A DNA stretch of 64,000 nt. Source: Morchella semilibera. Lineage: Eukaryota > Ascomycota > Pezizomycetes > Pezizales > Morchellaceae. The DNA lies in contig WBVU01000004.1 of the NCBI GenBank assembly GCA_009192285.1, positions 1,882,001-1,946,000 of the forward strand, given 5' to 3'. The notes beneath the pieces were generated by a model. The model was not told where the DNA came from. It did no database searches and was given only the letters and a program-made list of their open reading frames with translations. The position numbers and the translations under genes are program-made. Below, in pieces: positions 11,193-22,525 of the stretch; within the stretch, counting starts at the first letter, position 1; each line of letters opens with the position of its first letter.

Positions 11193-13123
11193 TTAAGCTG
11201 TAGGATAGGTAGGGGCCTTGTAGGCACAGTTAGTAGCCCCGCTATCGGCGCAATCCTGGCAGTAGCTCTCCAAGGCCACACAAGTGTCCTGGTACGCAGA
11301 GCACTTGTCGTCATTGGCTGTATTCCAGCAGACATCACCTTGGTCCCTATAGTTCGAGATATTGTAAGCAAGTTAAATCATCCATGTTCAGTGTTGATTG
11401 AATTTACTTACCAGCAGTTACCAACAGCGTCCCAGCATTTCGCAGTGGTAGTCCATGATGGAATTGCTGCTCCGCACCAGTTCCCCACTTTATATGTGCA
11501 AGTAGCCGTGCTTGTTGGTGGCGCACTGGTGGTGGAGGTGGTAATGGTGGTTGCAGGAGGAGTAGTAACGGTAGTGGTCTATCTTTGTCAGTATTGAACC
11601 CCCCACGTATTAATATAATAATAGTTTAAACTTACAGTAGAAGTTGGGGGTGTCGCAGATCCTCTGTACCAGTTTGCCTCTGGATCGCCCAGGCACTTTC
11701 CGACGGTAACGGCCTTGTATCCCTTGGCAGTAATGGTCTTCAACATCTCCTGGGTCAGGGTCGTGGCTGTCAATGGGTGGATGTCGTGAGCAATAGCCAA
11801 CCAGCTCTTTGTTGCTGGGTTTGACGGGTTGACGGCGTTGTTGAAGTTGTTGACGGCGTTGTTGATGAGCGCAGGGGTGACATTGTTGTAATCATCAGTA
11901 TCGAGATCAAAGTAGATGATGTGGTATCCCAAATCTGCCATAGTGGTCTGGCAAGCGGCGGTACAAGAGCTGTAAGGTGGGCGCATATATGTTGGGAAAA
12001 ACCCGACAATGTTGCGCATAGCCATCTCGAGACGGATCTAAAATTTGTCAATATTCAAATCCCGATTAAATATATCTTGGCAAATGATCTCAAGTCTCAC
12101 CATCTCATCCCTCCTACGTGTCTCAGAAATGGCACTCAGATCCGCGTGTGACCAGGTGTGACTAGCAAGTTGATGCCCAGCAGCATACATCTTTTGGATC
12201 ACAGTTTTCCAGGCAGGCGTTGTATCGATAGCACCCTTTCCATTGTTGATACCGGTAATGAAGAAAGTAGCCTTTGCACCGTATGAGGCAAGAAGGTCGA
12301 GCATGTTATTGGTGTACTGGTCTGGGCCGTCGTCGTAGGTGAGTGCGACCTCGCCGACAGTGTTACAAGCGTAAACACCCTCTGTAAGAGAATATCAGTA
12401 TATTGTTTCAATCGAATATTAGGGGACACAATATTACTAACGTGCACCGTAGAGGACACTGCCGACCTTAGGTCGGGCAACAGTTGAAGTGCTAGCCCCG
12501 GACGGGATAGTACTATTTTTCTAATATCAGTACCAATGCCTGATACCAAATAACCAGGATCAAACGTACTCAGCATCACATTTTCCGAATCCAACTTGGC
12601 ACAATGGCGCCATGCAGTAATCCGCCGTAGTACCACAGTATCCGCCCTCACTACAGCACTGTCCCGTTGCGCAGCTTGCTCCACCACCCTGAGTTCCGCA
12701 GCGGCCCCCTCCTCCCGTGGATGGGGTAGTTGTGCAGATACCAAACGCTGCTTGGCAGTTCTCTGAGGATTGGCAATGGAGGTCGGTATCACCACAGTAG
12801 CCTGGAATTTCTTTGTTAGTAACAACCTTTCAAAACTAACGACTATAGTGAAGTCTCTATCACGAACCGTATTGAGAACAGCACTTGTTCACACTGGTCC
12901 CGCAGGTGTAGCCATTGGTACCACCACAGGTCCCATCGGGGGAGACTACACGCTTGACAAGCGTATCTCTTCCAGTAAGGTCGGGGAGATCACGGATATC
13001 TATGTATCCATTTCGGCCCATGAGGCGGGGGACACCGCCGGGATGGGCAAAGGTGACTGAGGCTGCAGAGAGCAGCTGGAGAAGGGCGAGGCCGCTATAT
13101 TTTTTGGAGAACATTGAAGGCAT
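11193..13123 (-). CDS. secreted chitin deacetylase with N-terminal CBM18 modules and C-terminal Cys-rich module
   Basis: Seven exons (transcript order): 13123-12868, 12801-12570, 12512-12442, 12381-12101, 12037-11636, 11578-11412, 11346-11193; 520 residues. It should deacetylate chitin or chitosan oligomers in the cell wall or outside the cell. The order is: signal peptide (KYSGLALLQLLSAASVTFA), propeptide-like stretch, two hevein-type CBM18 chitin-binding modules (KCCSQYGYCGDTDLHC and QCCSEGGYCGTTADYC), then a carbohydrate esterase 4 (NodB) domain. NodB motifs are all present: TYDDGP (catalytic Asp and metal Asp), SHTWSH (metal His pair), RPPYSSC, DLDTDDYN and IAHDIHP. A Thr/Pro-rich linker and a module with about a dozen cysteines (from CTYKVGNWC to NCAYKAPTY) follow. 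The third exon's acceptor is a choice: an AG lies too close to the branch site, so the next AG was used. The C-terminal module is unrecognised; a second glycan-binding role is inference. Confidence 0.88.
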
Positions 13124-15256
13124 AGTTGATCTGTAATTTTTTCAGGGTAGAGGAATAGAATGTTAGATATATGTACTCAAGACCAAAGCAATATAAAGAG
13201 TCATGACTTATGTATCTAAGAGGTGGAGAATGGTGTGGTACGTACGGTATTTTTAGTATCTATTAGCTTCAAACAGATCAAATTATTTTTTATCGAGTAT
13301 ATAGTTGTTTGTATTAAGTTTCAGGAATTAGGTAGCGTGGATGCTAGTGTATATCGACCGAATGATCACTTGCAAAGAATGTGTGCTAAGTAGCGTACCA
13401 GTATCAAATAAAAAAAAAGAAGGTTGGAACTGTACTGACTTCTCAAAAGATCGAATGCTGGCTGGTGGAGAAAGAGAGTGATGTAGGGCGTGGCCCATGG
13501 TAATTATACTCCTACACCCCCCCCCCTTCCCTCCTCCGGCCGCCTCATGACAGAAGAGGATGAGAAAAGAAAAGAAGAAGAAAAAAAAGGTACCGCACAA
13601 ACAAAGGAGGTAAGGCGGTACCTTACGCGAAAAAGACATGGGCCATCTATCCACCCAGTCGATACGAGCCTGTACGGTGGCTTGATTGCCTGCTGTGGTG
13701 GGTCAAAAAAGTAACATCTTCTAGGGACCCTTCCTTCGCTTGGGTTAGCTGGTACAACATTCGGATATGGACATCAAATCACAACGGCTGGATCCTGTGT
13801 CTTGCCTAGCTGCCTGGCATCACATCGCATCACCCCTACCTCTAACATCGACTGAAAAGTGAAAGTGAATCAAGAAATGTGTTCGAGATCCTCTCCCCCC
13901 GACCAAATCGGTAACATCCAGATGTGTGGGCGCTATGGGTGTGGGTGTGGATGAACCCAATTATCAACCCACATTTGCAAGGTTCCCTTACCAGATTCGA
14001 TATTCGCAAGTCGTCGAAACGGCACAGCAAGTGGTCATGACAGTATCAGTAAGATACGAATTGTTACTCTTGCTAGATAATACTCTTGCATGCATTCTAA
14101 ACGGCTGAGCTCTATCTATTTCTCTGGGCGAAGGCCGGATACCTCCCCTTCCAGAAGGTATGTACAGATTGGTCGATTATATGAATTAATATCGGACGAC
14201 TATATATATATCCTTGAACCTTTAGTAAAGTTCCTATGTTCACCTGTCCTAACCAACTTTGCTTCTCAGATATAGATATCTAAATACGGCCGGCAGTTTC
14301 AAAGGCGATAGACTTGTCAGAACGAGCAAAAAGGCCAATATTACCAAGGAGCTTTAGTACTGGTCGCTTTTCTCGGCTGCCTCTGCTAAGCATTCAGTGG
14401 AAAAATCGCGATCCGAAATTGAGGGATACTAGCATTGACTTCTATTTTTGTTTCTACTACCTACTCTAGCGTTACACAATGCAGGGGGCTACGAAAAAAG
14501 AGTCTCCAACCAAGACCTTCCAACCAAGACCAACCCAGCTGATAAACACGGCAGGCAGTAATCGTCAGGTACGAGCTCGGGTACCATAATAGAGTTTCTC
14601 CAACCATCTTCCCTCTAATTTCTCCTTTACTTTTCTTCTAATCGTGAACCCGGCCATGCGCGCAGATCTACCTAAGTTTGATTAAGCTTAAGTCTAGTCA
14701 TGCCTATGTAGAGTACCATGTTCATATAGGCAGGAAATTCAGGCGTGATCCGAACCGCAACACCAGTATTCTAGTTTACTGAACAGAATGAAAACCCCCC
14801 AGCTGATACATAACTCTTCCAACTAACTAAATTAATGTACTCGAATGGCACCACTCTCACTCTCTACATCATTGCCACGGCATAATCAAGATGTCATACA
14901 TTCACTCTCGGACAATTAAGCGGACACATTTTCCCGTCTTTTAAAGTATACAGACTTGTATGAATTTGCCTAGAGCGAGCAGACCGAACGGATCCAAATG
15001 ATCCGAACAGTGGGGTTCCCGTATCCTGGAATTCATTTAGAGGGGTTTCCCTAGTCCGTGGGAAGCCATTTTAGACGATCATCATTCCCTCTAAAGGAGC
15101 TAAAAGAGGATGAACACGAAACGTTAACCAAATCTCATCTACTCTATTTGTAAATAGAGTACAACGCCCCCAAAGCCTTACAATGCCGCTGAAATCCGAT
15201 TGGAATCCTCTGGCGAGAAACATACCTTATGCATGGGATGCTAGACATTTATTCAT

Positions 15257-15298
15257 GAACCTGGATTTTGCAAGCGCGAACCTGGATTTTGCAAGCGC
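15257..15298. repeat. 21-bp perfect tandem duplication
   Basis: Two adjacent copies of GAACCTGGATTTTGCAAGCGC. Because 21 is a multiple of three, a reading frame through it would gain seven residues without shifting. The copies are identical, which suggests a recent duplication. Confidence 0.9.
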
Positions 15299-17227
15299 GA
15301 TTGGTAATCTGCACTTCTCGTGTGGCCTTTTCGGTGCCTGCATTGACAGATCGATGCTCTTCACTTCAAAACAAAAAAGTGCAATGCAGGTATACAAGCG
15401 GGGGTAGCATGTTTGACACTTTTTTCTTTACCACTCTTATCTTGTAATTACAGCTACACTTCTCCCGGGAGAGAAAAAAACTTGTTAATAGCCTTACTGT
15501 AGGTACAGGCCCTTCCCTCCGCACTGCTCGTCATGGATGGATTTCTCGCATGCGCTACACCAACTTGGCGAATTGCATGGGACAAGTGTCTCACTTAGCA
15601 AGCAGCCAGCAGCGAGTGAGCTCCACAGCGTTACCGCGCGAACGAGAAGACGTTTGCCAGACTCGCCTAATTAATCTTCTAATTTGACTGATTTGGTGGT
15701 ACATATGTACCTAGGTGGGAAAGAAAAGGGTTTTGGAGCAGTGTGCTTCTAGACTACGAGTGATCTGACCAGCTCTGTTCATGGATATGGAGTAGATGAC
15801 TATTTGCATGTTTGGGGGTGCTTCTCTGCCTTTTCTGCGGCACAACATCTACGGAGTATTGTGAACTAACTACTGCTGGTGTGTATGACCGGTCACTGTA
15901 CCTACCTCATTTGTGTTCAAGCCCAGAGCCTCTCCAAAGAATACCCCTGAGCCTAGTAAGGCTAACCCTTGAATTGGTGTATTTAGTTGCAATTATGATT
16001 ACTACATGAAGTTATGTACTCTTTGATGTGGTTACCTCACTTTATTGAGAGTCACGAGCATACTTAGGTACTGATGGTCCAGCGGGCAATGATTGCTTCA
16101 CAGCCTTTTTTTTCCCTTTCCTTTTCTCCACTAGAGGCCGGGGTAAGGGATGGGCCTCAAGGTACGGCACTAATAGCGAGGGGCTTTGTAGGGTAAGTAC
16201 ATGTAGGTATACCATATCTTCGTGTCAGGTACTTATGTACCTGAACACTTATAGATCCAACCATCTGACCCTAGACTCCTCGGGAAGTGCAATACCTAAA
16301 TTCCAAGAGTAAGGACGCTCAAGGGTGTGAAGGACCTCCTGGAATGTCAGTTGTCAATGATGTTTTAAACACTAGGAGTGTGAATGACAGCTTCTCGAAG
16401 GAATTGAACAAAGAAATTGGCTACTTACCCTTCACACGTGCACACGTGCACACCCACACACCCACACACAACATACACACTTACACGCAGGTTTACACCA
16501 TGATACCAACTCTCTGACACTATGCGGTGATATGCGACAAGACGGTGGTTCTTATTACCTATTATAGAATAAACTAGTGGTTGTGGCGCCCTGCTTGTTT
16601 GTTTTCTCCCCCTCCGAGTCACCGTGGCAAAGCTTGAACTGATGGCTTTCGGCCCGCCGCCGAATGTGGGAGCGGAACGGGTCGGGATGTCATTTCTCTT
16701 AGCCGGGCGCGGGAAGATCTTATTTCCTCCCTGGCTGGTCACAGGCTGTTGGTTGTAAATACGTATCAGGATCCTAGTGATTAGGTCTCCTAACTCAGGT
16801 GATTTCTTGAGAGGAAAAGAAAGGCGGGGCGGTATTGATAGCATTATAATTGTAATACTTACTCATGCAAAAAGGAGTAGAAGTACCAACTGACGGTTGG
16901 AGGGTAAAGGGGGGGGGGGGTTTCTCCCCTCTCCACTCTCTCCACTCTCTCCCCTCTCTTCTTTCGGTCCCATTGTCTAATATTTGGGTTTGAGGTTGTG
17001 GAATAAGCTTATTGCATTTGCAGTGTAGGTTACTGTACTGCTGCAGTTCGATCAAGGTTTGACTACATGTATGTACATGTAGGTCAGGTTATGTAACCGC
17101 CCTCACCCCTTTTCATTTAACTTAGCTGCATTCCCATTGATTACTATAGCATTAAGGGTATAAAACTATATCGTGTCACCAAATATCACTCGCTATCATC
17201 AACATCCCAAGACTCCAAGACCAACCC

Positions 17228-17275
17228 AATCCAAGAATCCAAGAATCCAAGAATCCAAGAACCCAAGAACCCAAG
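17228..17275. repeat. 8-bp minisatellite, six units
   Basis: Four units of AATCCAAG are followed by two units of AACCCAAG, ending just before an A-rich run. The unit length is not a multiple of three and no gene lies around it. Confidence 0.9.
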
Positions 17276-18902
17276 CGAAAAAAAAAAGCTTTTCCTTTTC
17301 CTGGGCACAAAATCTTGTATCCAGGAATCTACCCCCCCTCCCCCTATTTCTTGGGAGGATCTGATGCCCTGATGCGATATACGTCCTCACACTTGATACA
17401 TACGTGCTCCTCCTCCACCAACTCCCCCCCCTCCACCCCCAAAAAAAACAAAACAATGACGAATAACAGCGCATGCATCACACACCGCCATTAATGCAGT
17501 TGGAACATAACCTCTCTACCTAGGGATAATCTCCCACCCCACACCCATAACTGTAGCTGTAAGATTCTCAGTGGTCATTCCACTGCTCACTGCTCATTGA
17601 GAAACGTCAATGCTGCTCTCCCGTGCGCGACCCATTGTGGGGATAGGACACCAGTGTACGATCAGGGTACGATTGGCTGAGGGTTGAAATTGGGTGGCTT
17701 TCTTTTTTTTACCTTAACCCCTCCCAGCCCCCCCCCCTCTCTCCCCTCTGGGCCCTGCATGAGGGATAAGAGAGCGAGACAGCAGCCAACGGCTGAAAGG
17801 ACATTCCACGCCGTGGCTTGGAATCTCCCGGCCGGGCAATCGGGATGCCACCTGTAGAGTACCGCGGTAGAGTGAAGTGATCTATTCCGACGATTTCTCT
17901 AGAGTAGATAGAGTGGCTGGGCAGTATGTGGTCAGTGGTCACTGCCACTCGCACCCCTATTCCCCCTTCAAGATACACATACTCACACATCACATACACC
18001 GCTATCGATACCGTTGGTACTAATCGGAGTGCTTGGGTGTAACCAGGCCCTGGCCCTCGCTAATTTGGAACGCCATGTGTTATGGTTTCGCTTTGCAATA
18101 CTTACTTGACTTCACCTCCTCCGGAAGTAGTCACGATACTACTCCAGACTGCTGCGGGTCAGTTAAGGCGTAAGGGTCTGAATACAATGTCTTGGTGTCA
18201 AGCGAGTACGAGCCCGGGGATAGCGAATCACAGCGACGATGGCGCGGCTGGACGGATGGAGATTTGAGGGTAGGGCTACTACTCCCCACCCGCGCTGTTC
18301 GTACAGGTACATGTACCTACATCCTACACCTCGCTATGTATATCACACTCCTCTATACCTTTCTTCTGGAGGTCCCACCAGATTTTTAACCCCGAGGTGC
18401 TGAAAAAGACAGCAGTTCGGGAGTTTCTGGATAATTGACTGGCCTCATCGGTCGTGGAGCATGACTACATGTATCCTTACCTACCTACGCCTTTGTGCAC
18501 ATAAAAATCCACGGCGCTTGGTTACATGCCTTATTTCCTCCCCTCTAGCTGTCGGCGGTTGAGCTCATACAGTAGTCAGTGGAATCGGGTATAAAAAGCC
18601 CACCCCCTGATTGATATAAGGCGTCGGTATACCCGGTCTTTAATTAAAAAGTCAGAATGTTTAGTCGCAACGATATCCGACTACTTAACGCATGAGTAAG
18701 AGCGCGGTGTTCTTCTACATCATCATATTTAGCACTTTAGCCCTTACTTAATGAAGTCCTTAGGGTCTTCACCATTTTTTCAAAAGTTTGCTGCCACGCC
18801 GGTAGCTCTTACTTTTATAACCTAATTGATCTTGTCTCCGTGACGGTAACCAATATATCTCGTTGTTCTGCAGCCTCTCCTTTCCTAGTTGCAAAAGACA
18901 AA

Positions 18903-18985
18903 TCCCTCCGACCAGAGTCGAACTGGTGACCAACCGGTAAGCAAGCAATTACAGCCGGGTGTGATACCAACTACACCACAAAGGG
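18903..18985 (-). tRNA. tRNA-Tyr (anticodon GTA), with short intron
   Basis: Minus strand. The acceptor stem CCCTTTG pairs with CGGAGGG (C1-G72, the eukaryotic tyrosine-tRNA identity pair, with A73 after it). The D arm is GTG...CAC around TAGTTGGTAT. The anticodon stem CCCGG/CCGGT (outer pair mismatched) holds the loop CTGTAA, with anticodon GTA. About 10 bases (TTGCTTGCTT) follow position 37 and must be spliced out; tyrosine tRNAs in eukaryotes regularly have an intron there. The T arm is ACCAG-TTCGACT-CTGGT. A TTTT run about 8 bases downstream fits Pol III termination. The D arm looks more like Asp/Val tRNAs, so the amino acid call rests on the anticodon and the first base pair. Confidence 0.8.
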
Positions 18986-20005
18986 AGATGTTAACCAAAA
19001 AGTCTTTTGCTTATTTATTGAATTCTATGCGAACCCAGTGGAAGTTCTAGCAAAAAAAAGCGCTTAACTTACCGAGTGATATTGTATGACGATTTTCCTT
19101 GTGGGTTCTTGATGCCGATTGATGTACTTTAATTATACATTAGGAGTAGTTGCAGTTGCCCTATACGAGTTGCGATATAATTCCTCGTCATATTCTGTTA
19201 TTTATTTTGGTCTGATGGGCTTCTCTTTTCCTCCCTCCTGCATCAGCCATTATCTTTGCCCCCATCCCCTATATTCCCTGAAAGACCGAAACCACTTTCA
19301 TCCTAAACCCAAAACAAGCAATTTCTCTCACCCATAAAAGCCATCATAATGACTGCAGTCCTCAATCGACAACGTCTTATAGAAAGGGTAACTAGCCATT
19401 TCTTCCATCTGAGCAATTAAGCAGTCGAGACGTTTGAGTCAAGTTTACATCTTGTTAAAAGCAACATCTGATTTTCAAGGGGCATTGTAACGGCAACTAC
19501 ATGTATTTACATATCATAGGTTACTTCGTTTCTAGCATTAATAAAAGTACAAAAGTAGATGATAGCGATAGCAATGCCATTAGAGGCCTTCTCGGCCATG
19601 GCTTTACCGCTTCAAGGTCCCAAAAATTTTCTTGGCCTAACCCGCGGAGAAGCGTACTGGCTCTATACAAAGATTTTTTTTTTACCAGCTCTTATATAGC
19701 TTGGGACCACATTGCATTGAAAATTTGGAGATACGAAATTTTGGTCTATACTTTGACAATGCACTCTACCAAGAAAATAATTGTGCTGGTTGTGATCTCC
19801 GCGCATGCTCAGCGATCCGCGCCAATATATACGACTTGCTGCAGTAGACTTAAGGATCAGTACTTCGCGAACCTTTCTGCCAGAAGCATGAGACGGCATG
19901 AGATATTCTGGCTACTAATTGCCCGGAACTCCGAGGTCATATTGCAATTGACGCCGATCCTATATAATTATCCGCAAAGATATCGATATCAAAGTCCGAT
20001 TTGCC

Positions 20006-20111
20006 GATACTGGGGACTTTGCGCAAATGGGGCCAGCTCTATATTTCGATTATCTGATTGGCAGGTTATGTGATCGGCATCAATCATTTGCGCAAAGTCC
20101 CCAGTAGTATC
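20006..20111. repeat. inverted repeat with ~24-bp arms
   Basis: The left arm from 20006 (GATACTGGGGACTTTGCGCA and on to AATG) is repeated inverted at 20085-20111, with only a 3-base insertion in the right arm. The loop is about 55 bases. A second nearby pair, ATTGACGCCGATC near 19947 and GATCGGCATCAAT at 20072-20084, is also inverted, so the locus looks like nested or rearranged foldback DNA. Confidence 0.75.
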
Positions 20112-20574
20112 AAAAAATTAGGGTTGCTACCCTTGTTTGACAAGTAAGGATGCCGTTTTTGCTAATAGGCTGCTCTCTAGCTAGTCTTAAAAAAGTTTGC
20201 TGTGTTCTCGGCAAATCATTTATTAGTTTTTCCAACAAAGTATATTTTCTAACTGTTTTATATTAACTAGGGTAGGCTCTAGGGATCTGTAGTTTCTTAT
20301 TCGTCTCTGCGATAAGTTGTGCTACCTACTCTTAGATAAAACACTATAAGATGTGTGCGCACCTTACAAAGGGCGTGTTTCGCCCGGCAAGTATATTTAC
20401 TAGGACTCCGCGCGCTACCTAAACCCCGACCAGCGTCAGTACTACATGTAGTTATCCACAATCATACAACAATTTGTCAGACCATGTAAACACCCACCTG
20501 TCAGACTCTTCCGGGTTTTTATACGGCGCCCGTGGAAACCAAACCCCCCAGTTTCTCACGGGACGGCGATTGGG

Positions 20575-20794
20575 TGGTGCAGCGCATCTTAAAGGTGACA
20601 ACGAATCTCAAGTAAAACGCTTATAATTATAACTTTTTAACCAGACAAGATATCAAAAATCTAACCTACTAAAATGTAGCGATAACAAAGAAGAACATTT
20701 TTGTGTGTTAGATTTTTGATATCTTGTCTGGCTAAAGAGTTATAAGCGTTTTACTTGAAATTGTTGCCATCTTTAATTAAGATGCGCTGCACCA
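20575..20794. mobile_element. foldback/MITE-like element, ~220 bp
   Basis: The ends TGGTGCAGCGCATCTT and AAGATGCGCTGCACCA are perfect inverted repeats. Inside them the arms continue with AGTAAAACGCTTATAA and then CCAGACAAGATATCAAAAAT on both sides, so nearly the whole element folds into one hairpin with a loop of about 50 bases. Weaker symmetry continues outwards (GGAAACCAAACC on the left, GGTTTTTCC on the right). There is no coding capacity. The family is unknown, and I could not define a target-site duplication. Confidence 0.75.
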
Positions 20795-22525
20795 TACATG
20801 GTATTTGGTTTTTCCTGCGTTCTCTTTGGTGATAGCCTCTATGTCAGATTTCTCTCTGATGTTTTCCGTTGTGATTGATTATTGTCATCGTGGTGCAACC
20901 ATTAAACCCCTTATGTGTAACGGGCGGCGGGTAGAAATAAACAGGTTGATAGGGGGGACGCCCCCTTCTTTGCATTTAATTGCCTTGGATATTTTGTTTT
21001 TTTACCATGCGTAACCAGCACCAGGAGGCCAGCGCCATTAGTATTTTGAAACCCCAAACTCACCTAAAGCGTGATATGCGTCAAAAGGAAAGGCCCCCGC
21101 TTCACTAAAAGGCGAAGGGAAGTTTTTAATATCGCTACCAATAAAAGCTGGCTTCTCACCTTTTATTATCAATTCCCTTACTATGGGCTATATATATCGA
21201 TGTTATATACAAGTGGGCATTGCAATACTTCAGTATCGCTTGTTATACAAATCGAGTGATTCTCTATGATTGTAATTTTGGAAATACAGACCCATTACTA
21301 TATATCTAAGCAATCTAATTTTTAGTTGATGGGTGGTTAATGACCGAAACGATCATAAATTCCTACGATGATACATGTACTTCGACGCCCAGTTGAAGGA
21401 CCGTAAAACCAAACCAGCCTGACGAGGAGGAACTCGCAATTTTCGCAACCAAAAGTGTAGGGGGTTGGTTTTACAGTGGCTTTTTATGATATACATAAAT
21501 CAATACTAATTAGGGTTAATGTTCAGCACCTAATGCATTACTTTTACAACCTTTACTGAACGCCTAGGTAAATACCTCTAGGGTTGTCTCATCACGAACT
21601 ACATATTGTCCAGTGTCATAAGTAACTGAACATTCGTGTCGCAGCCAAAATTTGTATGGGAACGCAACTTCATAGTTATTACTCCATAACTACAAGGGAA
21701 TTGAGGAGGAAAACTTTATAGATGGACTCCCTGGTTGTGAGAGTACCTTTAACTCAAGCGTCCAATCAAGAGCACTATCTCGGGGTTTTCGACTTGTTTG
21801 GTGGCTACTCTCCCCATATTCACTTACTTGCGAGCAATACATATACATGTAGTTATCGCTTTGTGGGGGGGGGGGGTCAAAGGGTTTTAAGCCGATAGGG
21901 AGAAACTGGCATAACTAGGAAAGCGTGCTGAGGGGTCTTTAATCCCATCATTACTCTCCAGCCGCCTAATCGGGCCTAGAATGCCTTCCGAACTAAAAAT
22001 GGCGGCCCAAAGGGTACATGTAGTCTCGTTCCCAGACCGTCGCACAGATGTGTGCAGAGAATCAACTATCACAGGCTGGGCACGGAGACTACCCAAAGGG
22101 ATACTAGCGCCAGTAGTGACTTTACTATGTAGAAATCACTATATGATCCCTTTGTTCTACTAATATCCATCTTAGTAGGTAAACAAGCATTCCCCTTGGC
22201 CCTTGGCGATACATGCTAGAACTTGGTCTACGCAGCGCACACCGAGTGATATTCCGTGATGAATTCGTCTGTGATTCAAATGTATGTATTTTAACTAGAC
22301 CAGCTGCGAAATAAGTAAATTGAGTAGATCTGACGGCGATCTTCTCAAGGAAATGAAATATATGTGTTGAAAAAATACAGCGAACAGTTGTTACTGAAAC
22401 CAGTTATAATACACAACCCGTACTTTGCCAGACAAATAAATAGGCCAAAAGGATTGAATCCGAATAGAACACCCGAATCATACAGTACATATTTATCTAT
22501 GAGTTAACAAACAAAAACCGAAATT

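Larger units (their letters stand above)
13124..18902. other. 5.8-kb intergenic region with simple repeats, no convincing gene
   Basis: The left end holds the chitin deacetylase promoter. The rest has only short frames. Notable contents are a C10 run at 13517-13526, a 21-bp direct duplication at 15257-15298, CA-rich repeats near 16440-16490, a G12 run at 16909-16920, an 8-bp minisatellite at 17228-17275, and TACATGTA copies near 16198, 17063, 17073, 18307 and 18472. The 74-codon frame at 15183-15407 starts with ATG and contains the 21-bp duplication in frame, but nothing else supports it as a gene. Confidence 0.5.
18986..22525. other. 3.5-kb repeat-bearing region next to tRNA-Tyr
   Basis: No convincing protein gene. 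It contains two inverted-repeat structures (20006-20111 and 20575-20794), two copies of the dispersed sequence ACCGAGTGATATT (19071 and 22241), a G12 run at 21865-21876, and TACATGTA copies near 19498, 20443, 21371, 21842 and 22015. A 190-codon ATG frame at 19501-20073 overlaps one inverted repeat and has no recognisable domain, so I treat it as chance or as a remnant of a decayed element. Confidence 0.5.

Noticed and set aside
19501-20073. 190-codon ATG frame
   Set aside because: It overlaps an inverted repeat in a gene-poor, repeat-bearing region and has no recognisable motif.
19071-22260. Direct 13-base repeats considered as ends of an LTR element
   Set aside because: Similarity stops after about 13-20 bases, and no retroelement coding sequence lies between them.
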